A DNA stretch of 64,000 bases from NCBI GenBank assembly GCA_025677835.1, contig JAIXMR010000059.1, positions 1 through 64,000 of the forward strand, given 5' to 3'. This DNA is from Sporodiniella umbellata. Taxonomy: Eukaryota > Mucoromycota > Mucoromycetes > Mucorales > Rhizopodaceae. Below, piece by piece: positions 45,071 through 56,900 of the stretch. A program made the position numbers and the translations under genes. The notes under the pieces are model-generated. The model saw only the letters and a program-made list of their open reading frames with translations. It had not been told where the DNA came from and searched no databases. Every line of letters begins with the position of its first letter. Within the stretch, counting starts at the first letter, position 1.

Positions 45071-47134
45071 TTAAATTTGCTCAAGTGGGTTGTCTTCTCG
45101 AATAGAATGATGAATAAAACCATCTCTAATGGCGTCTGTTTCTTCGCGTTTCTTTTTTTCAATCTCTTTCATCGTCTCTGGACCCCATTCCGAGGGAATG
45201 ACCAAGTTTAAAAAGATTGACATTAACGAACCAATGCAATAACCAGTATCTACAATGGTTTCAATCGCACTCAAGAATCCCTGAAGCGCTGCATTATCAC
45301 CTGAATACTTGAAAACGTGAGTAAACCAGCTGGGTACTAAAGTAACACCCAAACCAAGTGCCAAAGAACATGTAATGATAAATCGATCGCGACGTGTCCA
45401 GTCGAGATATGCCAAAATACGGATACCAGAAACAGTGACAGATGAAAACAAAAATGCATTCATTCCGCCCAGAACAGGAGCGGGGATAGCTAAGAATACT
45501 GCCGAGATTTTACCAAACACGCCATAAAGCAGGATAAAAAAGCAACAACAATAGCCAGCTAAACGGTTTGCGCAGCGTGTCATGGCAACCACACCGTTGT
45601 TTTGGGCAAAGGTCACAAGAGGCGATATAGTCATACAGGCTGCTAAAAATGAGTTGATGCCATCCGCCAAAAGGCCACCTTGAATGCGACTTTGGAAAAC
45701 TTCACCCTCTACTTCTACACCAGAGACATCACATGAGGCTGTAATATCACCTATGCTTTCCAACATGTTGTCCAAGTATACAATCAAAAACGGTATCACT
45801 GCTGGCCCATAGACTGTGATAGGGAACGTTTTCACCCAAACAAAAGTAAATGATCTTGCAGTTGCAATCGTACTATTGTCAACGTAACCGCATGCTGCAG
45901 ACACAATTAAACCTACAATCAAGCCAATTACAATCTATTGAGTTTTAGTATGCATATTGTTTTGCTTTAGCCTGTACCTGTGAGCTTTTCATAAATGGAG
46001 AGCCAACGTTTTCGATCAGGATGATTGTAAGAAACACGACAAGACCAAGGCCCAAGAATTGAGGGCTTCCCCAAGGTAAAGCATGGGGTGCTTCAATATT
46101 TGGACATCTTGAAAAAAAACCAGACTCAGGCATGGAAGCACAAGAACCTAGATTTGCTTTAGAATGATTTGCGACCCCTTCCAGCTTTGAAATACAGTAC
46201 CTGACCCTCCTGCCCAGTCCTTTAGAGCAGTACTTATGACAGAACACCCAATCAATAAAATAGTCGTACCACTAACAATAGGTGGAAAGAGTCGGCGGAT
46301 TGTCTTTGGCGGTAAGAAGCTCATGCCGATTTCAAAAAACGAGCACACCATGGCTTGAAACATGTTGGATTAGTCCTTATCTTTTTTTTCTTTCTTGTAC
46401 TCACATGTTCCAAGAATAGCACCCCAGGCCTTAGGGCAGGGTAGATAGCTGACTGTTCCATCTTCTAGCACCTGTGTTGGACAATAGCCTGTCGAATACA
46501 TATTTTTGATGACTGCACTGGCTGCTGAAATGGTTGCAAAATTGGGCCCAACCACACTTAAGAGTCCAGTCCCAATATAATAATCTGAAAAAAAAAAAAA
46601 AAAAAAAAAAAACTGTTATTTGTGTTTGTATAACACCTGATTTACTTGTTCCCCAGATTTTAAAACGAGTGATTTGAACAAGAGACAGTATTGCAGAGGT
46701 GATCAATGCAGCCGATATCAGGTATTGTTGGTCTTCAGGCTCCAAATTCAAAGCAGTCGAACCAGACCCTATCATAATCAAGACTGGTGTAACAACACCA
46801 CTGACCTGTCAAATATAGGGTATCAGAAGAACGTAAATGGATAGAAAATACTTACCATAGCTAAAGAGTGTTGAAAACCCATAATAATAGCTAAACCCAA
46901 CGGTAATCGACTGTTTAACCCCCAAAAAGGTGCGTTTCTTTTCTCTTTTTGAAGAATAGATGGCATACACATGTTTTTCCAATCAAAGCCTCCCCACCAT
47001 CCTTCTCTACTCACAACCTGAGACTTGAATACTTTCCATAAATTGGGCTTATCTTCTGGTGGATAAGCTTCAAATTGAGTTTGTACTGTACTTGCAGTAC
47101 TACTAGGCAGATTGGCTACCTCTTTATTATCCAT
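45071..47134 (-). CDS. Nucleobase:cation symporter, NAT/NCS2 family (uric acid-xanthine permease-like)
   Basis: Plasma-membrane H+ symporter for uric acid/xanthine or related purines, similar to Aspergillus UapA. Exons in coding order: 47134-46856, 46805-46646, 46584-46405, 46353-46201, 46156-45978 and 45934-45071, giving 604 aa. About 12-14 hydrophobic spans are seen. NAT hallmarks are the LAIIMGFQHSLAM block (TM1 QH motif), GPNFATISAA, IPFLIVYLDNMLESIGDI, the NAT signature TFAQNNGVVAMTRCANR and IPAPVLGGMNAFLF. The early LGLNSRLPLGL preface and the cytosolic, charged tails are typical of the fungal subfamily. Substrate preference cannot be set from sequence alone. Intron 2 contains a poly(A/T) run of about 25 nt. 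Confidence 0.93.
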
Positions 47135-47416
47135 TTCAGAAGAAAAAGTAAAAAAAAAAAAAAAAAAATAGTTAATCAGTGACTTGTCGGTATATTTTTT
47201 TTTCGGTTGTTCAATTCTAACTCTGAATGTTGACAGCTAAGCAATCAAGATACTCGATAGAATCCACAACAGGCCTAAACTTTCAAACTCAAACCTGTTT
47301 CTTTTTTGCTGACAAAGGCTTACAAGAACACAATTGGTAATGATAGGAGAACGAAATTAGCAAGCATAAAGTCTTTTACAAACTTGATTCGATATTTTCA
47401 AAATAACGTGTTTCTA

Positions 47417-47449
<33 letters not shown>

Positions 47450-48275
47450 CGAGGTCTATCGCTTCTTGTTTTGCTTCTGCAAAAATATAACCTGCTAACT
47501 TGGGGTTTCTTTAATATCAAATCAAGCTGTCTCTCAGCTCAAAGGTTTGAAAGAGCTTATTAAAGAACCCAATTAGTTGTACATCGAAATGGGTCACATC
47601 GTCTTTTTTATCTACTTCAACACGTATATAAAGTCTATGAATCACTACCGAAGCCTACTTTCTCTACCGTATATCTGTTACAGCGACAGCACTTATTCTT
47701 AGACAAGTTGAGGTGACTGGAAAAAATATTTCCTCTGACTTTAGTGAGGATTGTCTTTAGCTCCATCTTCTGCAGGATTTTCTTAGATCAAACACTCCTG
47801 ACGTGGTATCTGAAAATTGGATAACTCTTCTCGGAAAGCGCCAAATAAGAATTGAAAGTTAGGTTTGAGCTTTGATCTATGAGCTACTAAACAATTCGTC
47901 TGTTTATTCTACTAAAAATTAAATATAAAACGGATCGTTTGAATATTGGGCAAATTCATGCTTTTAGAAAACGAAAAAAAAAAAAAAAAAAAAAAAATCA
48001 CGTTGTTTCCTCTAATACAAGCAAAATCAAAAAATCTTTCAACGTTTGAGTCTCTACTGCTTTTATATTGAAATCTGTCCAATGAGGATAGCTGATTTAT
48101 AGGTCATTCCTAAACATAGACGCAGCTCTTTTGAGTGTAGGTTGAAGATTCGCACTGGGTAACTGTATCTGTTGAGATAAGGTGAAAAACGCTCTTTTAT
48201 ACACAAACACACACGAACACACATTCACACATTTATTCTGCACAACACATAGAAAAGCCTCTTTTATAAAGCGAC
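47135..48275. other. Intergenic region between NAT gene and ATP14
   Basis: Promoter of the permease gene and 3' flank of ATP14. Long poly(A)/poly(T) runs near 47420-47450 and 47973-47998, and CA-rich sequence at 48203-48240. No gene recognised. Confidence 0.5.
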
Positions 48276-48818
48276 TTAGTGAGCGGCCTCTTCAGGCTCA
48301 GCATCGTAAGAAGCTAATTGCTGAGAGATGTCGCTTTCAATTTCAGGAACCTACTCCAAATCAGTAACTGCTTTAAATAGACAATATAAGTTCACTTACA
48401 ACAGGAGCAGCAGGAAGCTTGAATTCCTTAGCAGCACTTTCTTCAGAAGCAGCCTGTATTTTTTAAAGGGTAAATATTGTGATTTTCTATACTTGAATTT
48501 ATGTCTTACAATGGGTTGAGGCTTGTAAGCCTTCAATTCCTTCAAGAACAAATCTTGGAGAACGTCTAAATGAGCAAACATTCTTAGTTTTGTTTTGTGA
48601 TTTTTTTTCTTTTCTTCTGTTTTCTACCCTTTTGCATAACGGTAGCAACTGAGAAGCTGCGAGCGGCCATTGAGGGAATGGAAACGCGGGCAGACTATTA
48701 TGAAAATTTGATCAGTAAAGGCTCATGCATTTACCGCATATTGCTTTTCATGACGAGAAATAGTTGTCTCTATTACCTTGACCGCAATGGAGCGGATGGC
48801 ATTACGAGCAATGGACAT
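48276..48818 (-). CDS. ATP14: Mitochondrial ATP synthase subunit h (Atp14)
   Basis: Peripheral-stalk subunit of F1Fo-ATP synthase (matrix side of the inner membrane). Exons in coding order: 48818-48777, 48656-48628 (29 nt), 48582-48510, 48453-48400 and 48350-48276, giving 90 aa. The N-terminus MSIARNAIRSIAVKLL is a good mitochondrial presequence. The mature part DVLQDLFLKELKAYKPQPI, then KEFKLPAAPVVPEIES and an acidic Ala/Glu-rich end (YDAEPEEAAH), matches the subunit-h pattern. The short second exon was chosen for phase; an acceptor 8 nt further on would shift the frame. Weak conservation of this family is normal, so the call rests on the VLQDLFLKELKAYKP block and the acidic tail. Confidence 0.8.
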
Positions 48819-50853
48819 AATAAGGTGTAGGAGTTCTTGTAGAAACGGAAAAAAAAAAAAATTATATGTACCCTGGGCTACCCAGCCTGAACTCTGCTGT
48901 TTGGCCACAGAGTAGGAAATGATGACGTTAAAAAGTGACTTTGGATACCAGCAAGTTTTTTTTTTTACAGTTTACGAAAATAGATTAGGTCAATCGAAAA
49001 ATAAGTTGGGACAAAGATGAGAAATTGTTAGTCCTTTTTCTGAAAGTGGTCCAAACTAGTATACCTTCAAATTACTGGAACAAAATATAATATTGTACAG
49101 TAAATCAAAAACATACTGTTTTCGGCCATGCTATAAGACTCTAAATATTTTATTTTGGTTTTTTATACGTAAATATATATTAAATGTTTATGCTTTTAAA
49201 ACAATAATTATAAACTGTCTATATGCTACTATTTTTCGGAACGTACGAGGTAGTTTGGTTTTTGAGATTCTCCTGGGCGTCTCATTTTTATCAAAATACT
49301 TTCAAAGGTTCTCATCTTGGGACACTTTGCTCCTTTTTCTTTTATTTTCCACATGTCAATTGAGTACAGATCCTTGAAGCAAAGAGAGAACGTGTTTTGG
49401 GCAATCAACTGAGAGGCCAAACCAATACTACAAAAAACGCCAAATGAAAAGACTGTGGGGAAATAGGGTGTTGTAATAAACAATTCTACAAATGAAAGTT
49501 ATACAAAGTTGCAGTTGATAATGGTAGAACTGTTTGTCATTGCGTAAAAAATATAATAATGATAACTACGTATAGTTGATAACTCAAGTTTGAAAAAAGA
49601 AAGCATAAAGTTTAAAGCAAGCTAAAGAAGCAGAAAAAAGACCAAAGACCGCTAACGGCAATACGGTCAATGTTTATTGTAGAAGATGCAAAAATAATAC
49701 TCGTTCTTCGCTATGATCTTCCTTATGTCCTTATAATATAATACCCAAAGCTGTATTGCTACAGAAAAACCTTAGGGCTAATTATAAGGCGATCGCAAGA
49801 AAATTGACATTTGGCAAGTGCCCTTTATTGGTAACACGAGCTTTCTAATGAATGAAAAAGCCAAGTCTACTGGGTAAAACAAAGACGTTGTAAAAACGAT
49901 CCTGCCAAAACTAAAAAGGTTTTTAAAACTAATTTAAAAACGTCGGTTGGAAATGCTCTCAACCAAAACAACAAAGAAAATTGAGCTTATGAAATTTATT
50001 TTTCAAAAGTCTGTAACTTATTTTTTGTCATTTGGCCAAATGCTTTTACGAAAATGCCAATCATTCTTGCTAATTTCCATAAGTTTGAGTGTATGTTATA
50101 AAGAAGCAAATGAAAAAAAAAAGCTGTCAAAAATAATTTAATTCTGTGACATTTATTTTAAAATCCGATCTATTTTTTGACTTTCGGCCAGCTATTTTTT
50201 AGAAAACGCCAGTTTCCGTAATCCTGGCTTGTACCCTTTTACAATTATAGGTTGGTGTAAAGTTATAAATATCAGAGGTAGAACACTAAAAAGGCAGTAC
50301 ATGTTTTGATGGTTCTAAATCACAGGAAGGTACACTGGCACAACTATTAGCTCCTCTATAATTCACTATGGCATTGAAAGTTTTGAGGGTTTTAAAAACA
50401 AACAAAGGGTGTTAAATTTCAGACAAAGGGACAACGTGACAAAAAAAAAACAGGATTGTACAACAAAGGGGGATCAGTTTTTGTTGTTTTTATGATTCAA
50501 AACGGGAAAAAAATAGAGTGGTTTTGACTTTGAGTTACTTGACTTAATACATTAAATAATGGAAATCAGAGTTTATAGCGAAATTTACGATAAAAAAAAA
50601 AGCACATTTTTCTTTAAATGAATTTACGCCAACCTTGAAAACCATCCACCTAATTGTATAGAAACATGTCTATTTATACTTTAAATCTCCGCAGAAGCAT
50701 ATCTGTAATTTAAATCTTTATTCTTTTAATACCAAAAAAGGTCTTCACATCCAGGTGCAGGACGCGATGATCGGTTTTTCTGGTACCTTAAACGATCCAG
50801 TTATTATAATTGTTTCTAAAAAGCATTTATTTATTGTTCGTGTAAGACACGGC
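48819..50853. other. AT-rich interval with one weak gene candidate and a diverged repeat pair
   Basis: Apart from the candidate at 49229-49606, nothing with family signatures. Two segments, about 49990-50065 and 50145-50220, look like diverged copies: TTATTTTTTGTCATTTGGCCA against TATTTTTTGACTTTCGGCCA, each followed by T-rich DNA and GAAAA(T/C)GCCA. Possibly transposon remnants. Confidence 0.5.
49229..49606 (-). CDS. Hypothetical small protein with one hydrophobic segment (97 aa)
   Basis: Weak model. A large open frame (49485-49229) lacks an ATG near its start but is preceded by an acceptor (ATTTGTAG). Joining it to 49606-49570 across an 84-nt GTAGTT...TTGTAG intron gives an ATG start and keeps phase. 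The product has a hydrophobic stretch (TVFSFGVFCSIGLASQLIAQ, about residues 22-42) that could span a membrane, and a basic C-terminal third (KIKEKGAKCPKM...KMRRPGESQKP). No family recognised. Moderate codon quality; could also be chance or part of a larger unseen gene. Confidence 0.3.
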
Positions 50854-51787
50854 TTAGTTTTTTAATTTGGATTGTTTACGTATCGTCAACTTTAATCCTT
50901 GTTTTGCCAGATGCTTTGAGAGCTCACTTGATTCTACTCATGGCAGACGGCTTTAGTTTATGAATCCATCAAAGTATTGTTTTACCTTTCATGCCCGGAT
51001 ATACCTTTGCAGGATAAACACAAAAGGAGTCGGAAAACGTATCGGAAACCACTTCATTTCTGTTTTAGAGTGTGTAAGGCGCCATGTGCTAAAAAGAAAG
51101 AGGTCTTTTACCTTATCAAGTGAATCAAACTAAACTGTAAACGATATTGACCTGCAAATCTTATGCTTAAATCGGGGAAAGCAAAGTAATAGCCCTCTTC
51201 GCTATCCAAGTTCTTTAAAAGTGAGGCCGAGCTGACCAGCGATCCCAGCATAACTTTAGTATTGTTCATCACTTCAAATTTCGTTTTCATATCGGCAGAC
51301 CATAAAGACGTATGCATAATATAGAACGGGCTGTCTATTGATCTATTACAACAAGGTGAGCAAGATGAAAAGACTGTCTATTTATTTGTGCTTTACTCTT
51401 TTATTTGTTTTAAATTAGAATCAAAAATCGTCAATTTTATTACAGGCGCTGGATCTATAGGTCGTCGATCTTTTACTATATCGCCGCTCACCCTACATTG
51501 TATCGGTTGCTCTTGTATCTCAAGCAAATAAATGCTAAAGCGGATTAAAGTTTGTTCTACAGTTATATATGTTACTTCGAATAGAATAAAGAAGGCGGAT
51601 CTAAAGATTTTCGGTATTTTTCGTGCAGTTTATTGATAGGGTATTCTTTTAATGTGTTTATGTTTGGCTTCATAAATGTAAGTGCCATTGGCGGTTGGTT
51701 GGAAGGAGACGAACAATGGTTGCCTATCTGTGAGTTGCCTTCTTCGCCACTGAGATTGAGCAGGTCGTAAAAATCCTCACTATCCAT
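50854..51787 (-). CDS. Velvet-domain transcription factor (VosA/VelB-like)
   Basis: Fungal DNA-binding regulator of development, sporulation and secondary metabolism. Exons in coding order: 51787-51576, 51534-51397, 51342-51112, 51059-50986 and 50936-50854, giving 245 aa. The velvet domain spans about residues 68-240. YLLEIQEQPIQCRVSGDIVK and DRRPIDPAPVIKLTIFD match its start, HTSLWSADMK its middle, and YYFAFPDLSIRFAGQYRLQF with CVYPAKVYPGMKVESSELSK and the basic end LTIRKQ its conserved C-terminal half. The N-terminus (about 65 aa) is acidic and Ser/Pro-rich. No long insertion as in VelB and no PEST tail as in VeA, so this is a minimal velvet protein. Divergent from the CYSTM gene (302 bp between start codons). 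Confidence 0.92.
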
Positions 51788-52089
51788 GGATAAAAGCGTC
51801 TACAGTGGTTGTTTTTTTTTCCCAAAAGAAATTGAAAACAATGAATTCATTTTCCATTCATAGAGTATATATACAAAAAAAAAAAAAAAAAAAAAAAAGA
51901 ACAAAAAAAACTCCACTGAGCATCGATGATTCCATGCCACGTCCGATGTATTCAGCTTTCAAAAATTGAGAATACACAATATAGACTCCGACACCCTTCT
52001 GATGCAATGACATCTGAAACTAGTGAATGATTTAACAGAAAAAAAAAATCGTTACAACTACATCATTTTTCTTCTTTTTTCTTCCAATT

Positions 52090-52434
52090 ATGAATTACAA
52101 TAACCAACAGTACAGTGGATCTCCAATGCCCCCTCAAAATGCTTACTATGGGCAGCAGCCTCCTTATCCACCTCAACAACCACAAGGTCAGTGCGAGGTA
52201 GCTTTAATCAAAGTGTTATACTGATAGCAAGTAGGTTATTATCCACCCCAACAACCAATGTATGTCCAACAACCACCAATGAATAACGGACGATCTTCTG
52301 GGGGTTGTTGTAGCTCGTGTCTGGCTTGGTAAAGATAATAAGAACAAAAATGATTAGACTCATGTTATGATCTTAGTTTGTCTGGTATAATGTGCTGTTG
52401 TCTAGCTGAGGAATGCTGCGAGGCGATTATCTAG
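52090..52434 (+). CDS. CYSTM-type cysteine-rich tail-anchored protein (82 aa)
   Basis: Exons 52090-52186, 52235-52328 and 52377-52434. The N-terminal two thirds is Pro/Gln/Tyr-rich (MNYNNQQYSGSPMPP, YYGQQPPYPPQQPQ, VQQPPMNNGR). The C-terminus carries the cysteine-rich CYSTM module CCSSCLACLSGIMCCCLAEE followed by a second Cys pair. Such small proteins are membrane-associated and often stress-responsive in fungi and plants. Intron 1 splits the Gln/Pro region and intron 2 the Cys module. Converges on the WD40 gene, with only 77 bp between stop codons. Confidence 0.88.
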
Positions 52435-52511
52435 AGTTAAATAACATGCCTTTATTTATATACAAACTCAATTTCTTTCAACATATATACATATATTATA
52501 TAATAAAGCTC

Positions 52512-53977
52512 TTAAGTTAACACACCACCTGGAAATCTTCTACGGGCGCCAGTGAGAATCTGGAAGTCTAATATTGCGTTATCTAAACCTTTAAAGTTGG
52601 GATCAGATAATGCCCTAAATACAAATAAAACCATATATACTGCTATAACCTTACCTACAAACATTCTACCGCTATCTGCAGAAAAACACAAGCCAGTTGT
52701 TGGTGCCTCATAAGATGTGGATACTATCTTGAGCGTTTGTTGCTCATTGTACGTACGAGCATCAACTATATGTACATGCGAAGCATGCTCAGTAAATGCG
52801 AGCAAATCTATACCTCCGGATTGTGTAAACTTCACACATCTGATCGCTCCTTTAGTAGCTGAAGGCTATGTTTTTAATTATGAGTTGCTATTAACTTTTT
52901 CTTTTCATTTTGAAAAGCTTACATTCACCCCTTTAAACCTAGCTAAAGGGCTAGTGTGACGAATATCCCATACATAAACAGATCCATCTTGACTAGAAAC
53001 AGCAAATTTATCAGAGGCATGGTTCCAAGCAACAGAAAAATTGGCATCTTTCGAAACTATGGCGGTATTATGTGGGTTTTGTTTTGCTTATCTGTTTTTT
53101 TTTTTTTTTTTTTACCAGTCATGGTCCGAACAAGCTCATACTTTCCTGAAAAAGAAATATTGAACAAGTGAACAGAATTATCATCGCCAACTGCCACCAT
53201 TTTTTCCCCATCAGGACTCACGCATGCTAGGTTAATTTAGTTATTGACAACTTCTTAAGCAGTAATATGTATAACACAACATACTGTTATTTACTGGTGT
53301 TTTGAAGTTGATTGTATCTATCAAATTTAAATCCGGTACACTGAACACTCGAATAGATGAGTCGTTATTAGAAACCAGCAACCGTTTTTCCCCATTCGAA
53401 CATCGAGAAAAGCAGAGACCGTTGTTAATTGTACATCCCGGTGAAGACGTAATACATCTTCAGCAAAAAAATATTAGATTGATCATAGGTATACAAAATT
53501 GATCTAAATCTTTACCGTTCATAGTCGCTTTTGGTGTCTTTTAGTATCAAGTCACCATGTTGACCACCTGCCGCTAAATAGCCAAACCTATAAGAGGGGT
53601 GTTAAAGAACTTTAGCGTATCTTGCAATTGAACTAACCCTGAAGCTATACAAGTGGATTTATAACCTATATCTTCTAACAACAAATCTTTTTTTCCAGTA
53701 GTATAATCGTACTAGTATATAAAAAAGTAGTTAGTACAATGGCCTTCTGTTTGCTAATGAATTTCATTACCTTCACAATGTCATTCCCGACCGGAACAAA
53801 TAGCTCATTTCGAAATTGTTTGTCAGTTAGCACCAAATCTCGCAGTTGCCTGCGCCTGTATTAGATATACTTATAAAGATCTGTAAAGGTTTTTTTACCA
53901 GTGATGTACTGACACTTGCTGATCATGGACAATTGGCTTTGATTGAACAAACATTTCGGTACCGCTATATAATTCAT
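52512..53977 (-). CDS. WD40/beta-propeller protein of the DUF2415 family
   Basis: Exons in coding order: 53977-53910, 53855-53771, 53711-53638, 53587-53516, 53457-53285, 53226-53116, 53056-52923, 52865-52655 and 52588-52512, giving 334 aa. WD-like repeat units are visible: AWNHASDKFAVSSQDGSVYV with WDIRH, CVSPDGEKMVAVGDDNSVHL, KRLLVSNNDSSIRVFSVPD and the DUF2415-type C-terminal block LLAFTEHASHVHIVDARTY and GLDNAILDFQILTGARRRFP. Function unknown; a scaffold role is the family-level inference. Donors GTACAT (exon 1) and GTATGT (exon 5) were chosen to satisfy phase. The last intron (52589-52654, 66 nt) is stop-free and in frame, so retained transcripts would encode 22 extra residues. Confidence 0.85.
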
Positions 53978-56900
53978 TTCAACCTCGGCTGAATCTTTCA
54001 AAAAAAAAAAACTGCTTTAAAAATACCTTGATAGGCACTCTATTTCAATAACTGTCATTTCAAATAACAAACAGTAAGAAAGAAATCAAAGCTTGCTGCA
54101 TATTGTAGTTTACATTATGCTATATCAGATATTTCAGTCTCAGACATCATTATATCTTTTGAGCTACAGGTAATGTTTTGCCTATTCTTAACCCATTGCT
54201 TTCACACTTTTTAAGAAGGAGAGCAAATTATCTTGTAAAATAGAAACAGAATTTGAAAAATTTCGATCCCTCACTAGCACATTTGTTATCCTTACAATTA
54301 TGTTTGGGATTGAGGTACTGGGTTTACAGCATGAGATGAATACAAACTGTACCCAAGTATATCATGAGTTTGAAACAAAAACGAAAAAACTCAGCGTTTT
54401 CTTGGGTTTTTAAAGAGGCTGCTTGAAGCCAACGAATTTTAGCCTGTACCACACAATATTTTAAGCAGGGCACAAAAACTATCTGTTAGTCTTGGCAATT
54501 ATACCCTTTACATCAGTTCGCAAGTAGCCCAGTGTAGGCTTACAAAATTCAAACTGCGTTATCACTGAGATTTTTCGATTACTGCTGAGGTTTGTATACA
54601 TTTGAGTGCTAGATTGTAAATACAAAGTTCAGACCAAAAGTAACATGAGCAGTAACATAGCAGTTAAAGCTTTTTTTGTGAAACGCTGTCTGATTGGGTA
54701 AACGGTACTGTTGCATGGCTGTAATAATATCGTTCTTGGATCGAACGTTCTTGGGATATACAGGATTTCGACAATTGCTCTTCATGCTTTTCTTTTCCAA
54801 GACAAATGACTAAAACATATCTTGAAAAACTCTACATCTTGAAGGTCAGCTATTAAACAAAGGAACTAAAGCAACAGTTGTTGACAAATAAAGCCTCACC
54901 AAAAACAATATGAACCCTAGGCTTTCATAATTATGTTCGATTAACTTCACAACAATTTTAAAGGCCGAAATTCTTTTTGCAAATTTAACCAAAAAAAAAA
55001 AAACTATTGAAACACCGCTGTCATATGTTTTACTTTTAGTCAACCATCGATGTTTAAAAGCTAAATCGGGAAGCTGTATATTAAATGATTGTCTACACGT
55101 GGCTTTTTGAAAAAAAAAAAAAAACAGGTTGCTCGAAACCTGTTAGAAAGCATGCTTGTTTTCTAGCTATAAAGACTATTTTAACAAACTAAATAAAAAA
55201 TATAACAAATAGACCTACTAGAAACACTTTTCAATCTCCAGTCTTGTACGAAAAAAAAAAGTAGCACTTCATAGGCCTTTTCTGTGGAGAAAAAAAATAT
55301 ATTTATTTTTGCTAACAAGTACAACTATCTATCTAAAGTTTCTTATATTAAAATGTTTAATATACAATCTAGTTGAATGTACATAGATGAGCTCACTTTT
55401 CAGGCGTTTGAGCTTTTCACTTGTCTCTAAAAAAATTTATGCTCGGTCTTCAAGATCAAAAGATAGTTTTCTAATATATATACGTACAAAATAGTAAAAA
55501 GAAAACTACTGAGGAATGATACATGGTTTTTTTTGGTAATCAAATTTAATTGCGTTTTTGTAAAGAAAACCCATCAGAAGAGTGTATATATGTGCACTTT
55601 TCTTATTAAATTAATATTTATTGTTTTTTATAGTTACCTATCAACGAAATGCTACAGATAAGAGCTATCAGATATGACGGCTTTTAAAACGAGAACTAGC
55701 TTTTTTTCTATCCAGAAGAGCTATTAATGCATTTACTCAAGGCTTAGATTGTGTATATAAATTATTACTTGTATCCCGGGCTCTTTTAGCTTATTGTAGC
55801 TTATCGGCGGTTTTTCCGTACCTCGCTGTTTTCAGACTATTTTTATCCCAACATTATTATTTCAAAGCTTTACAAGTCGATCTGTACAGTAGAAAGCATC
55901 GATTCTAGTAACAAATTAACACTGTCACTTTACCGCGTTCATTTGTGAATAAACACAAATTCTTTGTGTATGTTGTTAGCTAAGTCATTCAGTCTACTAA
56001 ACTTTTTCTTTCGGCTGATTGCGCTGCTTACTTTTTGAAATGCATCTATCATCTCTAAGATTTTCTATAGCTCATTGTACCAGAGAAACACCCAAACGCC
56101 ACTGTTTAAGCTTTAGAGGGTGGAAAGTATAGTGGTTAGCTGTATTCTTACAAAAAAAAAAAAAAAAAAAAAAAACTGATATCAGTTTAAAACATTATAG
56201 AAAGGTGTATAGCCCCTATTATTATGCAACGCTTTTTATATCAATATACATCTAAGCACTAGCTAACTAAGCTAATTTTATACTCATACTAAACATAGTT
56301 AGGTGAGTCTTTTTGAATTGAATCTATATTTTTAGTTTTTATTACCGTTTTCCATATACAATTGAGAAAATTGTATGTCTAAGTGATATTTTCAATAAAC
56401 ATAACTACATTAAAAAAATTACATATGGACGCAAATCTTGTAATAAACAAAAAGGAGAAAAGCTACCAACCATCTAGTTTAAAAAATATGAGATTTTAAA
56501 AGAGTTTTCTAAAAAAAATTGTATTTATAAAACAAATAGATACCTGGTATTGACGCCGATTAAAAAAGAATGCTCATTTAATAAAAAAACAAACTGTTTT
56601 ACGGACTTTAAACTTTATTCATGCAGCTTTAACTAGTCGCTCGTAAATTACAAGATTTCGGATTTTATGTCCTGCTGAAGCTTACCATTATAAACAAAGT
56701 ACTAATATTTCCTTTTTTAAACAAAAAAATTATTTTTTTTCTAAATGCCAAAAAAAAAAAAAAAAAGGATGTTTAAATAAAACATGTCCTGCTTGTATTT
56801 CCAAAAGGCTTTCCTTTAAGGTGTTGATTTTCGACAAATTTCTTCATATGACCGAGTTTTTTCTTTTTTTTTAAAAAAAAAAATCCTAACACATATTAAC

